Below, piece after piece: positions 8,246 through 15,835 of a stretch of DNA of 44,705 nt. The position numbers and the translations under genes are program-made. Numbering within the stretch: the first letter of the stretch is position 1; each line of letters opens with the position of its first letter. Below the pieces are notes generated by a model that saw nothing but the letters and a program-made list of their open reading frames with translations, was not told where the DNA came from and made no database searches. The DNA is from JBPCRW01 sp050996405 (lineage in GTDB: Bacteria > Acidobacteriota > Blastocatellia > Pyrinomonadales > Pyrinomonadaceae): positions 1-44,705 of the forward strand of contig JBPCRW010000151.1 of assembly GCA_050996405.1 (NCBI GenBank). The letters run 5' to 3'.

Positions 8246-9187
8246 TTAGCCGTCAGCGGCGCGGCGCAATCTGTCCATCAACGCCGCGCCGATTCCTTTT
8301 TCTTCGACCGTTTCGCAGTAAATTTCTTCGATGTTTCGATTATCGCACGTCCGAAAAAACGCAAAAACTTCGTGCGCGTATTCTTCGACCGACGCGCAAA
8401 TTTTTATCAAATTAAATTCTTCTTGCGGTTCGTTCAATCCGATAAACGCTGACTTTGAACCTTGAACTTTGAACTTTGAACTTTGAACTAAAAAGACTTT
8501 TGCGCTCGGCGCGTAATGTCTATGCTTTAAGCCCGGACTTTTGACCGCTTCGTTTTCTTTGATGCGATAAATTCTGGCTTCAGGAATTATTTTTTGCAGT
8601 TGTTCGAGCGTAATCGCGCCGCTTCTTAAAATCAGAGGCGTTTCGGATGTGCAATCCACAACTGTAGATTCCAAACCGATTTCCGCCGTTTCGCCTTGCA
8701 GAATGCAGTCGATTTTACCGTTTAAATCTTCAAAAACGGCTTGCCAATTTGTCGGGCTTGGGCGACCCGAAAGATTTGCCGACGGCGCGACGAGGGGCGT
8801 TTCGCATTTTTGTAAAAATTTTCGCGCTAATTCGCTTTTCGGCATTCGCACGCCGATTGTTTCTAATCCAGCCGTCGCAGCGAGCGGAACTTTTTCCGAT
8901 TTCGGCAAAACCAGAGTCAGCGGCGCGGGGAAAAACGCTTTGATAAATTCTCGCGCGCTCGGCATAATTTCTTTGACTAATAATTTTATCTGTTCGACGC
9001 TTCCGACGTGCGCGATTAATGGATTATCGTCCGGTCTCTGCTTTGCCGCAAAAATTTTCGCAATCGCTTTTTCGTCAAACACATTCGCGCCGAGACCATA
9101 GACGGTTTCAGTCGGAAAGGCGACAATTCCGCCGCGCTTGATAAATTCGGCGGCTTCAGCCGGTGAAGTCGTTAAGACGGTTTTCAT
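8246..9187 (-). CDS. tsaC: L-threonylcarbamoyladenylate synthase (Sua5/YrdC/TsaC)
   Basis: Makes threonylcarbamoyl-AMP from threonine, bicarbonate and ATP, the first step of tRNA t6A37 synthesis. The YrdC domain is intact: GGIVAFPTETVYGLGAN, the KQRPDDNPL basic motif, and APSANLSGRPSPT. The protein is the long Sua5 form (313 residues), with a C-terminal Sua5 domain after SPGLKHRHYAP. Inside that domain about 11 residues (QSSKFKVQGSK) are encoded by heptanucleotide repeats. It probably leads the minus-strand operon with sbcC and rnhA. Confidence 0.95.
   Translation of the reverse strand: MKTVLTTSPAEAAEFIKRGGIVAFPTETVYGLGANVFDEKAIAKIFAAKQRPDDNPLIAHVGSVEQIKLLVKEIMPSAREFIKAFFPAPLTLVLPKSEKVPLAATAGLETIGVRMPKSELARKFLQKCETPLVAPSANLSGRPSPTNWQAVFEDLNGKIDCILQGETAEIGLESTVVDCTSETPLILRSGAITLEQLQKIIPEARIYRIKENEAVKSPGLKHRHYAPSAKVFLVQSSKFKVQGSKSAFIGLNEPQEEFNLIKICASVEEYAHEVFAFFRTCDNRNIEEIYCETVEEKGIGAALMDRLRRAADG
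8451..8489. repeat. Period-7 repeat inside sua5/tsaC
   Basis: Units gactttg, aaccttg, aactttg x3, then aacta. Read in frame on the minus strand within the C-terminal Sua5 domain. Confidence 0.88.
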
Positions 9188-9270
9188 AAATAGCGAAGTG
9201 ATAAATTAACACAAAAAAAGACAATAGTTAATTCGAGTTTTGCATCTAATTTACGTTAAAATTTAATTTA

Positions 9271-11130
9271 ATGACTTTAGACGAGAAACTGAAAAATCTG
9301 CCGCTCGCGCCCGGCGTTTATCTGCACAAAAACGCTGACGGGAAAATTATCTATGTCGGCAAGGCGAAAAATTTGCGAAGCCGTGTGCGGTCGTATTTTC
9401 AAAGTTCGCACAGCCACGACGCGAAAACGCGCGAACTCGTCCGGCGCATCGCCGATCTGGAATTTATCGTCGTCGATAATGAAGTCGAAGCTCTGGTTTT
9501 GGAATCGAATCTCATCAAACTTCACAAGCCGCATTACAACATAAAACTCAAAGACGACAAGCAGTATCCACATCTCAAAATTACAAAAGAAGAGTTTCCG
9601 AAAGTCGTCATCACGCGCAAAATTATTAAGGACGGCGCAAATTATTACGGACCTTTTCTGCCCGCAAGTCTGGCGCGGAAAACTCTGGATTTGATTAATC
9701 GCGCCTTTCAGCTTCGCACCTGCGACATCGAGATTGACGGGAAATTGCCGCGCCCGTGTCTGGAATATCATTTGAAACGCTGTCTCGCGCCGTGCGTCAA
9801 GGAATTGTGCAAACCCGACGAATACAAACAGGCGGCAAATGATGTCAAACTTCTGCTCGACGGCAAAAATAAGGAACTCGCCAATCAATTGGAACAGCGA
9901 ATGTGGGAATTCGCGCAGCGCGAAAATTACGAACTCGCCGCCAAATACCGCGACCTTCATAAAACCGTTTTGGCTTTAGCGGAACAGCAAAAAATGGCGA
10001 CTACGCCCGACCGCGATGTTGATATTATCGGTTTTTACCGCGAAAAACAAAGGCTCGCGCTCCAGCTTTTCACGATGCGCGAAGGCAAAATCGTCGGGCG
10101 GCGCGAATTTTTCTGGGAAGATTTGGATGACGGGAATTTCGACGCTTCGGAATTTCTGGGCACAGTTTTGGCGCAGTATTATTCGACCGATTACGTGCCG
10201 CTTGAAATTCACGTCTCCCAAGATTTTGCCGACCGCGAAGTTTTGGAAAAGGTTTTGACGAAAAGGCGCGGGCGGCGCGTGAAAATTCTCGACCCGAAAC
10301 GCGGGCAGAAAGCCGAGATGATAACCTTAGTCGAAAATAACGCGAAGATTGCGTTTGAACAAAGATTCAGAGTTCTCAAACCCGATTCGCAAAAAGTTTT
10401 GGAAGATCTGCAGGAACTGCTCGAACTGCCGCATTTCCCCGAACGCATCGAATCTTTCGACATCTCGAACATCTCCGGCGCGGAAAATGTCGCGGGTATC
10501 GTCGTTTTTGAAAACGGCAAACCGAACCGCGCCGAATATCGCCGTTTGATAATCAAATCGGTCGAAGGCGCGAACGATTTCGCTTCGATGAACGAAGCCG
10601 TTTTTCGTCGTTATAAAAGATTATTGAACGAAGAAAAAACTCTGCCGCAACTGATTTTTATTGACGGCGGCAAAGGTCAGATTTCCGCCGCTGCCGCCGC
10701 GACGCAAAGTTTGGATTTGGAAATGATTCCGATTGTCGGACTCGTTAAACCGCCGAAACATCACAATCAGATTTCACACCTTTTGCGGTTCGGCTACGAA
10801 GATAAACCCGTGCAATTTGAAGCCGGTTTGCCGGTTTTCAGATTAGTCCAGCAAATCCGCGACGAGACGCACAAAACTGCCATTCAATATCATCGCAAAC
10901 GACGCGAGATGCGCGATTTTACTTCGGAATTAACCGCTATCGAAGGAGTCGGCGAAAAACGCAAAATAAAACTTCTTAAGAATTTGGGTTCAATCGAAAA
11001 AATCGCCAAAGCGAGCGTCGAAGAACTTATCCCGTTTGTCGGCGTGAAAACCGCAAAACTTATCGCCGAGCATTTTGAGCGGCAAAGAAAATTATCAGGC
11101 AAACAAAAAATTAATGGAGAGCGCGCGTAA
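9271..11130 (+). CDS. uvrC: UvrABC system protein C
   Basis: Nucleotide-excision-repair endonuclease that makes both incisions around a lesion marked by UvrA/UvrB. The N-terminal GIY-YIG nuclease includes PGVYLHKNADGKIIYVGKAK (residues ~12-31). A cysteine-rich middle segment (CLEYHLKRCLAPC) and a UvrB-interacting UVR region (~200-235) follow, then the RNase H-like endonuclease with IESFDISNISG and FIDGGKGQ. The C-terminal helix-hairpin-helix pair contains TAIEGVGEKRKIKLL. 619 residues is normal. The 3' end overlaps the next gene by 17 bases. Confidence 0.97.
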   Translation: MTLDEKLKNLPLAPGVYLHKNADGKIIYVGKAKNLRSRVRSYFQSSHSHDAKTRELVRRIADLEFIVVDNEVEALVLESNLIKLHKPHYNIKLKDDKQYPHLKITKEEFPKVVITRKIIKDGANYYGPFLPASLARKTLDLINRAFQLRTCDIEIDGKLPRPCLEYHLKRCLAPCVKELCKPDEYKQAANDVKLLLDGKNKELANQLEQRMWEFAQRENYELAAKYRDLHKTVLALAEQQKMATTPDRDVDIIGFYREKQRLALQLFTMREGKIVGRREFFWEDLDDGNFDASEFLGTVLAQYYSTDYVPLEIHVSQDFADREVLEKVLTKRRGRRVKILDPKRGQKAEMITLVENNAKIAFEQRFRVLKPDSQKVLEDLQELLELPHFPERIESFDISNISGAENVAGIVVFENGKPNRAEYRRLIIKSVEGANDFASMNEAVFRRYKRLLNEEKTLPQLIFIDGGKGQISAAAAATQSLDLEMIPIVGLVKPPKHHNQISHLLRFGYEDKPVQFEAGLPVFRLVQQIRDETHKTAIQYHRKRREMRDFTSELTAIEGVGEKRKIKLLKNLGSIEKIAKASVEELIPFVGVKTAKLIAEHFERQRKLSGKQKINGERA

Positions 11131-11848
11131 AAAAACGGGTTGGGGCAAATTGCCGTTTGCCGAAGTCATCCGAAGAATCATCAAATTTTTCGGCGGCTGG
11201 CTGATTTTCGGATTGCTGGCGGCAATCTGCGCGGCGGCTTTTTTCGGCTGGCTGGCGGACGAAGTTTTTGAAGGCGACACAAAAAATTTCGATGACAATG
11301 TGCGAAATTATATTCACGGATTCGCGTCGCCTGCCTTGACCGAAGCGATGAAATTTTTTTCCTTTCTCGGCTCGCCATTGTGCCTCGTCGCGCTCGGAAT
11401 TTCCATCGCCATCGTATTTTTAATTTTAAAATGGAAACGCGCGATTGTTTTATTTTTAATCACGATGGCGGGCGAACTCGTTCTGGATTTAACGCTCAAA
11501 ATTTTTTTCCGGCGCGCGCGTCCCGCAGCGTTTTTCGATTATCCGCTGCCGACATCTTTCAGTTTTCCGAGCGGTCACGCGCTCGGCTCGTTTTGTTTTT
11601 TCGGAATTTTAGCGTGGCTCGTCGCAGCGCGTCTGGAAAATAAATTGCTGAAGATCGCAGTCTGGGCAATCGCGCTTTTCCTGATTTTCGCCATCGGGCT
11701 TTCGCGGATTTATCTCGGCGTGCATTTTCCGAGCGATGTGGTTGCAGGCTACACGACAGGTTTATTTTGGGTTGCCGCCGTCGCTTCCGGCGATTTCTGG
11801 CTAAAACGGCGAGCCGAAAAAATTTCCGCAAGCGGCGGCAAAATTTGA
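11114..11848 (+). CDS. PAP2-family membrane phosphatase
   Basis: An integral membrane lipid phosphatase of the PAP2/undecaprenyl-diphosphatase type with about six membrane segments. The three catalytic motifs are present: KIFFRRARP, FPSGHALGS and SRIYLGVHFPSD. Substrates in this family include phosphatidate, phosphatidylglycerophosphate and undecaprenyl diphosphate; the sequence does not decide between them. I chose the ATG at 11114 (MESARKKTGWG), overlapping uvrC by 17 bases, over the upstream TTG at 11075. The overlap suggests co-transcription with uvrC. Confidence 0.9.
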   Translation: MESARKKTGWGKLPFAEVIRRIIKFFGGWLIFGLLAAICAAAFFGWLADEVFEGDTKNFDDNVRNYIHGFASPALTEAMKFFSFLGSPLCLVALGISIAIVFLILKWKRAIVLFLITMAGELVLDLTLKIFFRRARPAAFFDYPLPTSFSFPSGHALGSFCFFGILAWLVAARLENKLLKIAVWAIALFLIFAIGLSRIYLGVHFPSDVVAGYTTGLFWVAAVASGDFWLKRRAEKISASGGKI

Positions 11849-11917
11849 CGGCTGCCGGTTTTTGATTTTACAGATTTAGGCGACAAAATTATGCCGTCGA
11901 AGTTTCGGCAAATTTAT

Positions 11918-13510
11918 TTACATCGCCGTGTTTTCGGTTTTAGAAAAGTTTATTTTTTCGCTCGAAGAAATTTTCGCGCCAGTTTTTTGAATCGAATGAA
12001 CGCGCCATTTTTCCAGCGTTTCGGGAAAATCGGTGCGGAAATGCGCGCCGCGCGATTCGTCGCGCCACAAAGCGGCGGTTGCAATCAATTTCGCTAACGC
12101 CACGAAATTGCGTGACGAAACGTTCAGATTCGATTTTTCGATTTGCCCGAATTCATTCAGAGCCTTTCGCAGAGATTCGGCATCGCGCAAAATCCCGACG
12201 CGTTCCCACATCACGCGCTTGACGCGCTTTTTGACAGCCGTCGAGATGCCGGATTCAGAATTTAGGATTGTGGATTTAAGATTTCCGCTTTCCGCTTTTG
12301 AATTTTGAATTTTGAATTTTGAATTGTCGGCGACCGCCGCCGCACCTGCCCGTGCGCCGAAAACCAGACCTTCGAGCAGCGAATTTGACGCGAGACGATT
12401 CGCGCCGTGAACGCCCGTGCAGGCGACTTCGCCCGCCGCGTAAAGTCCGGTAATCGTTGTGCGCCCGTGCAAATCCGTGCGAACGCCGCCCATACAATAA
12501 TGCGAAGCCGGAAATACAGGCAGCAAATCCGTTGCGATATTAAGCCCGTAAAATTTGCACGTTTCGTAAATTTTCGGAAAACGTTCGCGCAAAAATTCTT
12601 CGCTCAAAGCCGTCATATCAAGAAAAACATGGCGCGTTCCCGTTCGCCGCATTTCGGCGATAATCGAACGCGCCACAATGTCGCGCGGCGCGAGTTCCAG
12701 CCGTTCGTCGTAATTTCCCATAAAACGCATCCCGTATTTATTCCGCAAAATTCCGCCTTCGCCGCGCATCGCTTCCGACAATAAAAATCTGGGCGCGTTT
12801 TCCAGACTTAAAGCCGTCGGATGAAACTGGACGAATTCCATATCAGCTATTTCCGCGCCCGCAAAATAAGCCATCGCCATTCCGTCGCCGGTCGCAACGA
12901 GCGGGTTCGTCGTGTGCAGATAAAGCTGCCCCGCGCCGCCCGTGCAGAGAACGACGGCGCGTGCGAAAATCTCGCGCGGGACTTTTAAAATCGGATCTAA
13001 AAATCTTACACCGACGCATCTTTCGTCCTGCACAATCAAACTTTCCGTGTTAGCAAACGGCATCAAAACGATTTTCTTTTCCTGACGCGCTCGCGCAATC
13101 AGAGCGCGCACAATTTCCTTCCCCGTCGAATCGCCGTGCGCGTGCAGAATTCTTCTTCTCGAATGCGCCGCCTCCTGCGTGAAAGATAATTTTCCGCCTT
13201 CGCGGTCAAATTCCGTTCCCCATTCAATCAATTGCTTGATGTATTTCGTGCCTTCGGTGACGAGCGTTTCGACCGCCGCGACATCGCACAATCCCGCGCC
13301 CGCAATCAGCGTATCTTCTTCGTGAAGCTCGGCGTTGTCGTCGTCCGACAGCACGACCGCCACACCGCCCTGCGCGTATTCCGAGTTCGATTCCTGCGCC
13401 TTGTCTTTCGTCAAAACCGTCACGCGCGCGCCGCTGTTTGCCAGTTCAATCGAAGCGCGAAGTCCCGCCACGCCGCTGCCTATCACGATAAAATCCGTTT
13501 CTAATGCCAT
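11918..13510 (-). CDS. nadB: L-aspartate oxidase
   Basis: FAD enzyme that oxidises L-aspartate to iminoaspartate, the first step of de novo NAD synthesis. The FAD-binding GSGVAGLRASIELA lies near the N-terminus. Conserved segments include EYAQGGVAVVL, HSRRRILHAHGDSTGKEI, FVQFHPTAL, SHYCMGGVRTDLHGRT and GVHGANRLASNSLLEGLVFG. Start: ATG at 13510 (MALETDFIVIGSG), preferred over the TTG 21 bases upstream. About 26 residues (395-420, containing NSKFKIQNSKAE) are encoded by eleven heptanucleotide units at the boundary before the C-terminal helical domain. No nadA or nadC is nearby, so nadB stands alone here. Confidence 0.95.
   Translation of the reverse strand: MALETDFIVIGSGVAGLRASIELANSGARVTVLTKDKAQESNSEYAQGGVAVVLSDDDNAELHEEDTLIAGAGLCDVAAVETLVTEGTKYIKQLIEWGTEFDREGGKLSFTQEAAHSRRRILHAHGDSTGKEIVRALIARARQEKKIVLMPFANTESLIVQDERCVGVRFLDPILKVPREIFARAVVLCTGGAGQLYLHTTNPLVATGDGMAMAYFAGAEIADMEFVQFHPTALSLENAPRFLLSEAMRGEGGILRNKYGMRFMGNYDERLELAPRDIVARSIIAEMRRTGTRHVFLDMTALSEEFLRERFPKIYETCKFYGLNIATDLLPVFPASHYCMGGVRTDLHGRTTITGLYAAGEVACTGVHGANRLASNSLLEGLVFGARAGAAAVADNSKFKIQNSKAESGNLKSTILNSESGISTAVKKRVKRVMWERVGILRDAESLRKALNEFGQIEKSNLNVSSRNFVALAKLIATAALWRDESRGAHFRTDFPETLEKWRVHSIQKTGAKISSSEKINFSKTENTAM
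12251..12327. repeat. Eleven-unit period-7 repeat inside nadB
   Basis: Plus-strand units in order: ggattca, gaattta, ggattgt, ggattta, agatttc, cgctttc, cgctttt, gaatttt x3, gaattgt. Read in frame on the minus strand. This is the longest single-orientation array in the window. Confidence 0.9.
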
Positions 13511-13560
13511 AAGTTCTGATTTTGAACTCAAGCGGCATAAAATTCAAATTGCGATTTACA

Positions 13561-13576
13561 TACGAAATCTTTCGTA
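13561..13576. promoter_or_regulatory. Candidate BlaI operator
   Basis: A perfect inverted repeat TACGAA-atct-TTCGTA lies 32 bases upstream of the blaI start, with a further TTCGTA half-site at 13585-13590. BlaI/MecI repressors bind short dyads in their own promoter, so autorepression is likely. The site also lies between divergent nadB and blaI. The link to BlaI is inferred from position and symmetry. Confidence 0.5.
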
Positions 13577-13608
13577 TTAAATTCTTCGTAGATGAATTGG
13601 CAAATAAA

Positions 13609-13956
13609 ATGAAAACTCGAAAACACTTAAAAAAACCGACCAAAGCCGAACTCGAAATTCTCACACATTTGTGGGAAAAAAATTCGGCAACTGTGCGCGA
13701 AGTTCACGATAGTATTAACAAACGCAAGCCGACGGCTTACACAACTATTTTGAAAATGCTGCAAATTATGACCGAAAAAGGCTTGGTCGAGCGCGACAAT
13801 TCAAGTCGGGCGCACGTTTATCGCGCCAAACAACCGCAGGAACAAACGCAGAAAAATCTCGTTGCCGATTTGCTCGAAAAAGCTTTTCGCGGCTCGGCTC
13901 TGAAACTCGTCCAACACGTTCTCGAAACAAAACCGGCGAGCACGGAAGAACTTTAA
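13609..13956 (+). CDS. BlaI/MecI-family transcriptional repressor
   Basis: 115 residues with the BlaI winged-helix signature: KPTKAELEILTHLWEKNSATVREVHDSI (shown here by its parts LEILTHLW and TVREVHDSI), KPTAYTTILKMLQIMTEKGL, and a wing with RAHVYRAK. The C-terminal helices form the dimerisation part. These repressors are normally relieved by cleavage by a partner M56 membrane protease. That partner is only a fragment downstream. Start chosen at ATG 13609 (MKTRKHLKK), because codons upstream are non-conserved and cover the operator candidate. Confidence 0.92.
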   Translation: MKTRKHLKKPTKAELEILTHLWEKNSATVREVHDSINKRKPTAYTTILKMLQIMTEKGLVERDNSSRAHVYRAKQPQEQTQKNLVADLLEKAFRGSALKLVQHVLETKPASTEEL

Positions 13957-13998
13957 AGAAATTCGGAAACTGATAAAAAAAGCAGAGAAAAAAATCAA

Positions 13999-14275
13999 AT
14001 GAATCTAGAAATTTACGCAACCTCGAAAACGGTCGAAGCTCTCGGCTGGACGCCGCTGCATTCAATCTGGCAAGTTGATTTAACGGCGTTCGTTTTATTT
14101 TTGCTGCTACGAATTTTGTGAAATTTTTTGTTCGGGAATCTACAAAAATTTTTACGGCGAATCCGGTATTTCTTGGTTTGAACACTGGCAGATGGCGCGC
14201 GGCAAAAAATTATTGGACGAGCCGAAAGTCGATGCGAATGTGCAGAAGATTTGGAGCGAAACAAAACCGAAATAA
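13999..14275 (+). pseudogene. Truncated M56 (BlaR1-like) membrane peptidase remnant
   Basis: An ATG 43 bases after blaI opens a frame reading ...ALGWTPLHSIWQVDLTAF..., which matches the start of M56/BlaR1 sensor proteases (usual form LGWTLLHSLWQ). It stops at 14119-14121 after 40 residues, before any HExxH zinc motif. A second frame then reads GIYKNFYGESGISWFEHW to a stop at 14273; I do not recognise its family. The simplest reading is a large internal deletion that left the M56 N-terminus and an unrelated or C-terminal scrap. A strong terminator follows. Confidence 0.65.
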
Positions 14276-14289
14276 ATTTTTTGCGATAA

Positions 14290-14326
14290 AAAAAGCCTGT
14301 TCGATTTTCTCGAACAGGCTTTTTAT
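14290..14326. terminator. Rho-independent terminator after blaI locus
   Basis: A perfect 15-bp stem, AAAAAGCCTGTTCGA / TCGAACAGGCTTTTT, with loop TTTTC. It is followed by T-rich sequence on the plus strand and preceded by A-rich sequence, so it could work in both directions. Confidence 0.92.
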
Positions 14327-14331
14327 TTTTG

Positions 14332-14394
14332 TCATTGCGCGTCGGCTTTTGCAGTCAGAAGAAAAAATAGCGGCGGCAGAATAAAAATTTTCAT
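14332..14394 (-). CDS. 20-residue signal-peptide-like ORF
   Basis: Minus-strand ATG at 14394 encodes MKIFILPPLFFLLTAKADAQ and then stops. Composition and the final A-D-A-Q look like a bare signal peptide that stops at the cleavage site, next to the terminator. It may be the leftover start of a deleted secreted-protein gene. Low confidence as an expressed gene. Confidence 0.25.
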   Translation of the reverse strand: MKIFILPPLFFLLTAKADAQ

Positions 14395-14480
14395 AGTAGT
14401 TTGTAATATATTAATTGAGGGAAGTAAATTATAGTGGCGAATGAAGTTTTTTTAAGCCGGATCGAAACATTTTTAATTTT

Positions 14481-14912
14481 ATGCAGACAGGTTTTACCAG
14501 TGTTCCGTTTAGGATGGACGATAATTTTTCGCAGATTGCGGGTGTCGGAAAATTTTCGGGCGCGGGAATAGTTCTCGAATACGAAGGCAAAATCTTCGGT
14601 ATTATTAAAAGCGGCGTTAAGGAATCGCGCATCGCTTCGGACGAAATTCTCGACGTAAAATTTCGCAAAGGCGTTTTAAGACGCGGCGCGAAAATCGAGA
14701 TTCGTCTGAAAAGTTTTACCAAATTAAGCGAAGTTCCGAACCGCGACGGCAAAATTACCCTGAAAATTAACCGCGACGATTTTGAACGCGCCAAAGAAGC
14801 CGTCACGAAATTACAAAAAGATTTGAGCGAGCATCTTGAAAATCTTCCGCCGACGCACACGCCCGTGACCCGTCTATTTATCGAAGAAGACGAGGCAGGC
14901 AAAACGGATTGA
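14481..14912 (+). CDS. Conserved-looking protein of unknown function
   Basis: 143 residues, no signal peptide or membrane segment. The first ~90 residues are beta-rich with the pattern GAGIVLEYEGKIFGIIKSGV then DEILDVKFRKGVLRRGAKIEIRLKSF. This resembles the bacterial PH-like fold, in which a short strand set is followed by a basic turn. That comparison is tentative. The rest is a helix (DDFERAKEAVTKLQKDL) and an acidic tail. Met12 (MDDNFSQIAG, 14514) is an alternative start. No close functional link to neighbours. Confidence 0.6.
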   Translation: MQTGFTSVPFRMDDNFSQIAGVGKFSGAGIVLEYEGKIFGIIKSGVKESRIASDEILDVKFRKGVLRRGAKIEIRLKSFTKLSEVPNRDGKITLKINRDDFERAKEAVTKLQKDLSEHLENLPPTHTPVTRLFIEEDEAGKTD

Positions 14913-14985
14913 AAAATTTTACAAAGGCGCATTAAACTATCGAAAAATGCGTCGGTTTTAAGAAGCGAATTAAAGGAAAATATAA

Positions 14986-15222
14986 ATGATTATCGAAAAC
15001 GAATTTATTGATAAAAATCTGATTACACAGAATAATTCGGTGGACAAACCGCCCGCGAGATGCGCCGAATGCGACCGCGTGATGGAGCATTACATCACAT
15101 TTACGAGTCCAACCAACGAAGACCGCAATATTTGCTGGCAATGCACTGATCGCTGTGAAAAAGGTTTTAACGCGAAACGCGGATTCCGGCGCGAAGCCAG
15201 ATACGGCGACATTCCGAGATAG
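14986..15222 (+). CDS. Small CxxC-CxxC putative zinc-binding protein
   Basis: 78 residues. Two cysteine pairs, CAEC and CWQC, are about 30 residues apart and followed by DRCEKGF, giving a probable zinc-ribbon. The C-terminus is basic (RGFRREARYG), which could bind nucleic acid. A good ribosome binding site (AAGGAAAA) precedes the ATG. Function unknown. Confidence 0.65.
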   Translation: MIIENEFIDKNLITQNNSVDKPPARCAECDRVMEHYITFTSPTNEDRNICWQCTDRCEKGFNAKRGFRREARYGDIPR

Positions 15223-15227
15223 GAATC

Positions 15228-15301
15228 AGCCGCAAAAAGTTACAAAGAACACAAAAATAAAACCGAAAAACTTTTGTAAAATTTTGTGATTTTTTGTGGC
15301 A
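15228..15301. repeat. Periodic hairpin upstream of def
   Basis: The left arm AGCCGCAAAAAGTTACAAAG starts at 15228. The right arm (15272-15301) contains TTTTGT at about 10-base spacing and ends TTTTTTGTGGCA. It belongs to the same type as the hairpins at 1041 and 28855, with a different core word. Confidence 0.65.
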
Positions 15302-15309
15302 AAGAATTT

Positions 15310-15801
15310 ATGGCTGTTAGAAAAATTACAGAGTATCCTGAAAAAGTTTTGGCGGAAATCGGAAAACCCGTTACGGAATTTGACGAAGAACTCGAAAAAT
15401 TGTGCGTGGAGATGTTCGAGACGATGTATGCGGCGGAAGGAGTCGGCTTGGCTGCGCCGCAAATCGGTTTGAATCTACGCCTGTTCGTGATGGATTGCGA
15501 CGGGCTGAAACTTGTCGCCGCCAATCCCGAAATCGTTCATCGAGAAGGAGTGCAAAGCGGTCAGGAAGGCTGCCTGTCAATCGGCAAAGTTCCGGCGGTC
15601 GTCGAGCGCGCCGAACGAGCAACTTTACGAGCGCAAAACGAAAAAGGCAAATGGTTTGAACGAACGGCGGAAGGCTATGCCGCCCGCTGTTTTCAACACG
15701 AAACTGACCACTGCGACGGCAAATTATTTATTGACCATCTGCCGAAAATGCGCCGCGAGATGGTTGTCAAAAGATTTACGAAAGAGAAAAAATGGAAGTA
15801 A
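15310..15801 (+). CDS. def: Peptide deformylase
   Basis: Removes the formyl group from the N-terminal methionine of new proteins; a metal hydrolase. The three family motifs are present: GVGLAAPQIG, EGCLSIG and QHETDHCDG (HExxH). The final segment GKLFIDHL fits. 163 residues. Start at ATG 15310 (MAVRKITEYP), because the longer frame begins inside the upstream hairpin. Confidence 0.96.
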   Translation: MAVRKITEYPEKVLAEIGKPVTEFDEELEKLCVEMFETMYAAEGVGLAAPQIGLNLRLFVMDCDGLKLVAANPEIVHREGVQSGQEGCLSIGKVPAVVERAERATLRAQNEKGKWFERTAEGYAARCFQHETDHCDGKLFIDHLPKMRREMVVKRFTKEKKWK

Positions 15802-15835
15802 AATAATGATTCAATTCTCAAACGGAGTAATTACT

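Noticed and set aside
9277..9960. Open frame of 227 codons opposite uvrC
   Set aside because: Fully antisense to the well-conserved GIY-YIG and UVR parts of uvrC and lacks any protein-like pattern.
8451..12327. Short regular repeats as a possible CRISPR array
   Set aside because: Units are 7 bases and contiguous, with no spacers, and no cas genes are present.
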